A stretch of DNA of 64,000 bases, from positions 47,140 through 111,139 of the forward strand of contig MEGH01000034.1 in the NCBI GenBank assembly GCA_001725415.1, read 5' to 3'. The first letter of the stretch is position 1, and each line of letters starts with the position of its first letter. The notes beneath the pieces were generated by a model. That model was not told the DNA's origin. It ran no database searches and saw only the letters and a program-made list of their open reading frames with translations. This DNA comes from Pseudonocardia sp. SCN 73-27. GTDB taxonomy: Bacteria > Actinomycetota > Actinomycetes > Mycobacteriales > Pseudonocardiaceae. Positions 59,767 through 64,000 of the stretch are shown in pieces. A program made the translations under genes and the position numbers.

Positions 59767-61404
59767 CTACATCGATCGCCGGGTGGCGCGCTGGCGGTCG
59801 GCCGACGGGATGTCGTCGACGACCGCCGACGGCGCCCCGCCCGTTGTCGATGATCGTGTGCGGGCCATGATCTGCACGGCCAGGTAGATGTCGACGATGG
59901 TCGACAGGTCCCGCAGCGAGCTCCCGATCAGCTCCTCCGCGCGGCTGATGCGGTAGCGCACGGAGTTCGGGTGGATGTGGAGTCCGTTGGCGGTGTCGTT
60001 GATGCTCAGGCTGTTGTCGAGGTAGGCCATCAACGTCTCCAGGATCGGTCCGCTGCCGTCCAGCCTGGCGAGGAGGTCGCGCGCGCGGCCGCGGAGCTGG
60101 TCCTCGCTGGCCGTGCTGATCGCGATGTCGGCGACGGTGAAGTCCTCGAACCGTTGGACCGCACCGGGTCCGTCCGGTCCGGTGAGGGCTCGGGTGAGGG
60201 CGAGGCGCGCGTCGCGGTAGCTGTTGACGATCTGGTCGAGAGACGCGACCTTCCGGCCGACACCGGCCGATGCCGCGAAGCCGCGGCCGTCCAGCACCTC
60301 GACGCACTCGTGGACGATCTGCGGGTCGGGGGCCTGGACGAGCAGCACGACGATGCCGTCGATCGAGGCGACGAGGTTCGGCGACGTGGAGTTCGCCGCC
60401 AGCCCGCGGGTCAGCTGCGTCGACTCCCGGAGCTGGTGCCCGTGCACCTCCGGGTCGAGGCGCTTGCCGGTCCACTGTGCCTGCGCGATCGCGGCGACGT
60501 AGCAGGGGCCGTGCGGCACGAACCCGAAGGGCCGCAGGTAGTCCCACCCGAACCGCTCGTGCTCGTTGCCCGTGATCAGCCGGGTGAGGACGTCGGCGCG
60601 CTGGAGCGCCTCCTCGTTGGCCGCGGCGCGCCGGCTGAGCGCGATGACGTCGAGGAGCTGTTCGACCGTGGCGATCAGCGGGGAGACGATGTCGTCCGAC
60701 GTGGCTGCCCCACGCTTGGCGAGGACGATCCATCGGTGCGTCTCGTCGGGGCCCGTGATCAGGGACGCGACGACGTGCCACTGCCCTACGGCGAACCGCT
60801 GCCGCGTGTGCCTGCTCTTGTCGATGTTGCGCCAGATGACCTCCGTCGGCCCGTCGCCGGTCACGGAGAGGACGCGCCCGTCCGGGTAGTAGAGGATCAC
60901 CGTGCTGTGGACGACGGCGCCGAGCCGACGGAGGAGCGAGCCCGTCGGGTCGGGCGCGGAGACGGCCGCGATGAGGCTCGACTGCAGGGTCAGGAGGCGC
61001 TGGTAGAGCTGCAGGTCGGCGCGGGTGACGCGCTCGTTGATGGCGTCCTTGACGTCGCGCAGCGAGGCGCTCGACCCGGCGACGAGCAGCACGAGGCCGT
61101 GCTCGTCCGCCGCGTCACGCAGCGCCCGGGGGACCTCGTCGCCGTTCGCGACGGCACGCACGATGCCCGCGGCGCCCGCGCGCCGGGCTGCGGCGATGAG
61201 TCGGCGGTCGGCCGCCTCGTCCGGGCCGACGGGGCCACCACTGGTCAGCAGCAGCAGGTTGTGGTGGCGGTCGGTGCGTGGCTGTTCGCCGAGCTGGAGG
61301 AACGCGGAGCCGGCCACCTCGGTCTCGAGTGCCTCGTCGCCTCCGACGACGAGCTGCAGGTCGAGGTCGTCGTGCCGGAGTACGTCGCGCAGGGTGAGCG
61401 TCAT
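59767..61404 (-). CDS. PucR family transcriptional regulator
   Basis: The 545-residue protein has an N-terminal PucR sensor domain (LRDVLRHDDLDLQLVVGG ... LRDAADEHGLVLLV), a middle GGDEF-like region, and a C-terminal PucR-type helix-turn-helix (SLSINDTANGLHIHPNSVRYRISRAEEL). Regulators of this kind often sit beside catabolic operons and respond to their substrates. It lies 142 bases downstream of the monooxygenase genes on the same strand, so it may regulate them. ATG 61404 follows GGGGAGG. Confidence 0.88.
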   Translation of the reverse strand: MTLTLRDVLRHDDLDLQLVVGGDEALETEVAGSAFLQLGEQPRTDRHHNLLLLTSGGPVGPDEAADRRLIAAARRAGAAGIVRAVANGDEVPRALRDAADEHGLVLLVAGSSASLRDVKDAINERVTRADLQLYQRLLTLQSSLIAAVSAPDPTGSLLRRLGAVVHSTVILYYPDGRVLSVTGDGPTEVIWRNIDKSRHTRQRFAVGQWHVVASLITGPDETHRWIVLAKRGAATSDDIVSPLIATVEQLLDVIALSRRAAANEEALQRADVLTRLITGNEHERFGWDYLRPFGFVPHGPCYVAAIAQAQWTGKRLDPEVHGHQLRESTQLTRGLAANSTSPNLVASIDGIVVLLVQAPDPQIVHECVEVLDGRGFAASAGVGRKVASLDQIVNSYRDARLALTRALTGPDGPGAVQRFEDFTVADIAISTASEDQLRGRARDLLARLDGSGPILETLMAYLDNSLSINDTANGLHIHPNSVRYRISRAEELIGSSLRDLSTIVDIYLAVQIMARTRSSTTGGAPSAVVDDIPSADRQRATRRSM

Positions 61405-61546
61405 CGGTCCTCCCCAGTGCCGCATCGTCGGGGCCTTACCGTGGGTGGAAGTCGGGAGATAGTCGCACAACGGAGCCGACCGCCGCGGCGCCCATCGACC
61501 GTGTCCGGCCGCTGCGCACCGCGACGGCGCTCCGGTACCCGCCGGC

Positions 61547-62566
61547 TCAGAGGCCGGCGACGGCCGCCGGTGTCAGCAGCGACTCACGGTGGTTCGCGAG
61601 CTCCCGGGCGGCCTCACCGGCGTCGAGCGCCGGTGCCAGCGCGCCGCAGTAGGCGGTCACGGCGGCATCCGCCAACGGGGCCCACTTGTTGAACCACGAC
61701 TGCACGAGATCGCGGTTGTCGTCTCCGTGCTCCGGCGAGTCCAGCGCAAAGCGCAGCAGCGCCTCGGACCATCGGACCGTCCGCTCACTGTCGATGAGCT
61801 GAGCCCGGCAGAGGAGGGCGAGCAGGGTGTCGCCGTTGTCCTGCGCGACGGTCGACAGGGTGCGCAGCAGCGCGGCGTCGATCGCGGGCTTCGTCACCAG
61901 GTTGAGCGCGACGAACTGCTCGGCCCAGTCCCACGTGACGAGGGTCTTCTCCATGAGCTCGCGGAAGCCCTGCCAGGCGGGGTGGTTCTCCCAGGTCGCG
62001 CGCTCCTGGCTGCCGAAGCCGACATCCGGGTGCGTGGAACGGAGTTCCGCCGTGCGGTAGGCGACGCGCGACACCCACCGCAGCTGGTCACCCGACTCGA
62101 AGATGAAACAGTTCTCGACGGTGCTCGACGGCGACAGTGCGGCGAGATAGGCGGCCGCCATCTGGACCGTGTGCAGGAGGTACTTGGCCGGCGTGTAGAA
62201 CGTCGCGAGCCTGCCGACCCACTCGGTGGTCAGCCCTTCGTCGTGCTCGTTGCCGCTGTGGTCCTCGAGCAGGGCGTCGACGTGCGACTCCTGGCCGTCC
62301 TGGATCATGTTGTAGGTGCGGTAGACGAGCTGGTCGGGGTCCCGGTAACCGTCCCAGTCCGCGTGGCGGAGCGGGCTGTTGTTGCGGTACTCGATGTACC
62401 AGCGGCTCAGCGGGACGTCGGGCCCCATCGCCCAGGGGGCGTCGTCGTCGGTGCTCCAGAGCAGGTTGGTCGAGACGATCTCGTACTCGGTCGGGCGCCG
62501 CCGGTTCTTGGCGAGGTGGCTCCAGGTCTTGAGGGGTGCGAAGTCGCTCTCGTGCTCGACAGCCAT
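61547..62566 (-). CDS. tmoE: Diiron monooxygenase hydroxylase beta subunit (TmoE-like)
   Basis: The 339-residue protein matches beta subunits of toluene/isoprene-type soluble diiron monooxygenases: LKTWSHLAKNRRRPTEYEIVSTNLL at the N-terminus, PLSRWYIEYRNNSPLRHADWDGYRDPDQLVYRTYN, and AEQFVALNLVTKPAIDAALL. The beta subunit is structural and lacks the iron ligands. It is the last of the A-B-C-D-E order. No reductase (TmoF) follows, as the next gene is the PucR regulator. Confidence 0.9.
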   Translation of the reverse strand: MAVEHESDFAPLKTWSHLAKNRRRPTEYEIVSTNLLWSTDDDAPWAMGPDVPLSRWYIEYRNNSPLRHADWDGYRDPDQLVYRTYNMIQDGQESHVDALLEDHSGNEHDEGLTTEWVGRLATFYTPAKYLLHTVQMAAAYLAALSPSSTVENCFIFESGDQLRWVSRVAYRTAELRSTHPDVGFGSQERATWENHPAWQGFRELMEKTLVTWDWAEQFVALNLVTKPAIDAALLRTLSTVAQDNGDTLLALLCRAQLIDSERTVRWSEALLRFALDSPEHGDDNRDLVQSWFNKWAPLADAAVTAYCGALAPALDAGEAARELANHRESLLTPAAVAGL

Positions 62567-62598
62567 TGTCGTGGCTCCAATCCTTCTTCCGTATATCG

Positions 62599-62901
62599 CT
62601 ACTGCTTGATGAAGTACCAGCGCATGTACTCGTCGTGCGTGTCGATCTGTCCGGAATAGCCGGTCAGATTGACCTCGAGTTCCTGCATGGCGAACGGACG
62701 GCCGAGGAGCCGTTCCATGGTCTCGCGACGGATGACGAGGCCCCCCTCGGCCTCGACCCGCACGTAGGTGCGGTGGTCGTCGACGTGGATCTCCTTACCC
62801 GGGTTGTCCTCCTCGATCGCGTCGACGGCGACGACGGAGATCTCCCCGCCCCGTAGGAGCGGGCCCGCGCGCAGCGAGGACCGGGTAGTCGTTTCTGTCA
62901 T
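62599..62901 (-). CDS. tmoD: Monooxygenase effector (coupling) protein (TmoD-like)
   Basis: This 100-residue protein resembles the effector of four-component diiron monooxygenases (VGPLLR-type start GPLLRGGEISVVAVDAIEEDN and later ETMERLLGRPFAMQELEVNL). It binds the hydroxylase and couples oxygen activation to substrate oxidation. ATG 62901 is chosen over the ATG 12 bases upstream. It is 32 bases ahead of tmoE. Confidence 0.85.
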   Translation of the reverse strand: MTETTTRSSLRAGPLLRGGEISVVAVDAIEEDNPGKEIHVDDHRTYVRVEAEGGLVIRRETMERLLGRPFAMQELEVNLTGYSGQIDTHDEYMRWYFIKQ

Positions 62902-62936
62902 TCTGGTGCCCATCCTGTCGAGGGAGAACCACGCCG

Positions 62937-63290
62937 TCAGGCGTGTGAATGGAATGGATCGATGCCGTCGACGGCGACGAATACGAATCCGTCGCGTTCC
63001 TCGACGGGGTACAACGCCAGTTTCGCGTCGTCCGGGTTGATGCTGCGCCCGGTCTGTGCGTCGAACTCCCACAGATGGGCGCCGCAGGTGAGCGTGCACC
63101 CGTCGAAGTCGCCGTCGCTCAGCGGGAAGTCCTGGTGCGGGCAGGTGTACTGCACTGCGCGGACGGCGCCGTCGTCCGTTCGCAACAGCAGGACCGGGGT
63201 CCCACCGACGGTGAACTCCTGCATCTCGCCGGCCCAGAGGTCGTCTGCAGGGCACACCTGGTGGAAGTGCGGCGGAGGCGGTTGGGACAT
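62937..63290 (-). CDS. tmoC: Rieske ferredoxin of diiron monooxygenase (TmoC-like)
   Basis: The 117-residue protein carries the Rieske motifs CPHQDFPLSDG (CxH) and CGAHLWEFD (CxxH), 17 residues apart. It passes electrons from a reductase to the hydroxylase. ATG 63290 follows AAGGAC. A separate Rieske protein of similar size at 9158 belongs to the other catabolic island. Confidence 0.9.
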   Translation of the reverse strand: MSQPPPPHFHQVCPADDLWAGEMQEFTVGGTPVLLLRTDDGAVRAVQYTCPHQDFPLSDGDFDGCTLTCGAHLWEFDAQTGRSINPDDAKLALYPVEERDGFVFVAVDGIDPFHSHA

Positions 63291-63344
63291 GCCCGTCCTT
63301 CCCCGTGGTCCCTCCGGTCCGCGAACCGGAGGGGCCACGCCGGG

Positions 63345-63617
63345 TCAGTCTTGCGAGACGTAGATGTCGATCTGCTGGAAGTGCCGCAGCCGCGCTTCCG
63401 CCACCGTCATCGACCGCGGGAACGGGTCCGCGTCGTCGGTGTCGGTGGTCGGCCGCACCCGCAGCATGGCGCCGGGCTTCGGGTGGCGGGCCTGGTAGCC
63501 CACCGCCGGTGCGAGACAGGCCTCGACGACCTGGTCCATCGTGAAGTCCGTGTCGACGTCGATGATTCGGGTGTGGGCGTCCTTCTCGAGACGTCCGATC
63601 ACTGCGAGGGAACTCAT
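63345..63617 (-). CDS. tmoB: Diiron monooxygenase hydroxylase gamma subunit (TmoB-like)
   Basis: The 90-residue protein is the small gamma subunit: FTMDQVVEACLAPAVGYQARHPKPGAMLRVRP shows the ubiquitin-like fold pattern of TmoB. It is structural within the hydroxylase. ATG 63617 has GGAGG upstream; a TTG six bases earlier is not needed. Confidence 0.87.
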   Translation of the reverse strand: MSSLAVIGRLEKDAHTRIIDVDTDFTMDQVVEACLAPAVGYQARHPKPGAMLRVRPTTDTDDADPFPRSMTVAEARLRHFQQIDIYVSQD

Positions 63618-63668
63618 CGTCAACCTCCGTTTCCGTTGGGTGGCGTCCCGTGTGGGGATCGCCCTGGA

Positions 63669-64000
63669 TCAGCTGCCCGCGATGAGCCGCGGCGTCGTGC
63701 CGGGCTCGTCGTAGGCCTTGACCCAGGCCAGGTCGTGGGCGTCGCGACCGCCCTGGCTGATCACGCCGGAACCCATGTACTGCAGGATGTTCTCCGGGGT
63801 GTTCGGCGAGATCTCGCCGTTGTACATGCGGTCCGCGATCGTGTTGAACGTCTTGTACCGGTCGGGCTCGAGCTCGAAGATCCACTTGCAGACGGTGCTG
63901 CAGAAGCTGTAGAGCCGGCCCTCGTGGTCGAGCTGGTGCGCTCGCGCCTCCCACACGGTCCCGCCCTTGTTGGAGATCGGGATCTGGCACATGTTGCACA
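63669..64000 (-). CDS. tmoA: Diiron monooxygenase hydroxylase alpha subunit, C-terminal part (TmoA-like, partial)
   Basis: About 110 C-terminal residues of the large subunit are visible: CQIPISNKGGTVWEARAHQLDHEGRLYSFCSTVCKWIFE and later NTPENILQYMGSGVISQGGRDAHDL. This matches the C-terminal domain of TmoA/IsoA-type alpha subunits, where the CxxxC-like stretch CSTVC is typical. The diiron site (two ExxH motifs) lies beyond the window. The gene continues past base 64000. Confidence 0.85.
   Translation of the reverse strand, partial: CNMCQIPISNKGGTVWEARAHQLDHEGRLYSFCSTVCKWIFELEPDRYKTFNTIADRMYNGEISPNTPENILQYMGSGVISQGGRDAHDLAWVKAYDEPGTTPRLIAGS

Overview
The window is very GC-rich, uses many GTG starts, and has actinobacterial hallmarks: a MurT/GatD pair, a BlaI/M56 pair, a PPK2, a GH15 glycosidase, and PucR and GntR regulators. 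The gene content suggests a member of the Pseudonocardiales, probably Pseudonocardia; this is inferred from content and style, not from a marker gene.

Region 1 (1-25.7 kb) is a catabolic island. A plus-strand operon (412-4600) encodes two carboxymuconolactone-decarboxylase-like proteins, a fumarylacetoacetate-hydrolase-family enzyme and a fused class III CoA-transferase. It is followed by a second plus-strand set (4706-9144): SnoaL-like protein, ChrB-domain protein, cytochrome P450, extradiol-type VOC protein and acyl-CoA ligase. A minus-strand set (13376-9158) holds a hotdog-like protein, a second fused CoA-transferase, a DoxX protein and a Rieske ferredoxin. Two closely related amidohydrolases (13561 and 20044), an aldehyde dehydrogenase, GTP cyclohydrolase I, a Fur-domain-only mini-protein, an alcohol dehydrogenase, an enoyl-CoA hydratase and a secreted alpha/beta hydrolase complete it. 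Five promoters carry the same palindrome, ACTTGT-N4-ACAAGT or a close variant. Four of these have it at a fixed distance from a TTGACC box, which points to one regulon. The two GntR/UTRA regulators inside the island are the obvious candidate repressors, and both are frameshifted, one by a 14-bp tandem duplication. The pathway substrate is unknown; the enzymes fit oxidation and ring cleavage of an aromatic or amide compound followed by CoA-dependent breakdown.

Region 2 (25.7-40.9 kb) is mixed. It holds a graveyard of remnants (IS21-type IstA, TetR, methyltransferase, PAP2), then TspO, a universal stress protein, a DMT transporter, a polysaccharide deacetylase, an MGDG-synthase-like glycosyltransferase, a PAP2 phosphatase, and a BlaI/M56 pair with a double operator. 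The murT-gatD operon follows, with gatD frameshifted by a perfect 20-bp tandem duplication, then glutamate decarboxylase and a membrane protein.

Region 3 (40.9-55.4 kb) is a quinoprotein alcohol oxidation module. It contains an MFS transporter, a GAF-LytTR regulator preceded by three tandem overlapping 7-codon mini-ORFs, KatG, a cupredoxin-like PQQ-associated protein, a PQQ alcohol dehydrogenase with the lanthanide-type DYD motif, pqqA-B-C-D-E, an MntP-like metal transporter overlapping pqqE, and a large unknown protein.

Region 4 (55.4-64 kb) has small membrane and hypothetical proteins, PPK2, a GH15 enzyme, a PucR regulator, and a toluene/alkene-type diiron monooxygenase operon (tmoABCDE order, minus strand) whose alpha subunit runs off the window edge.

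A recurring theme is short tandem duplication of coding DNA with unit lengths not divisible by three (14 bp in gntR1, 20 bp in gatD, 20 bp repeated at the start of the GAF-LytTR regulator).
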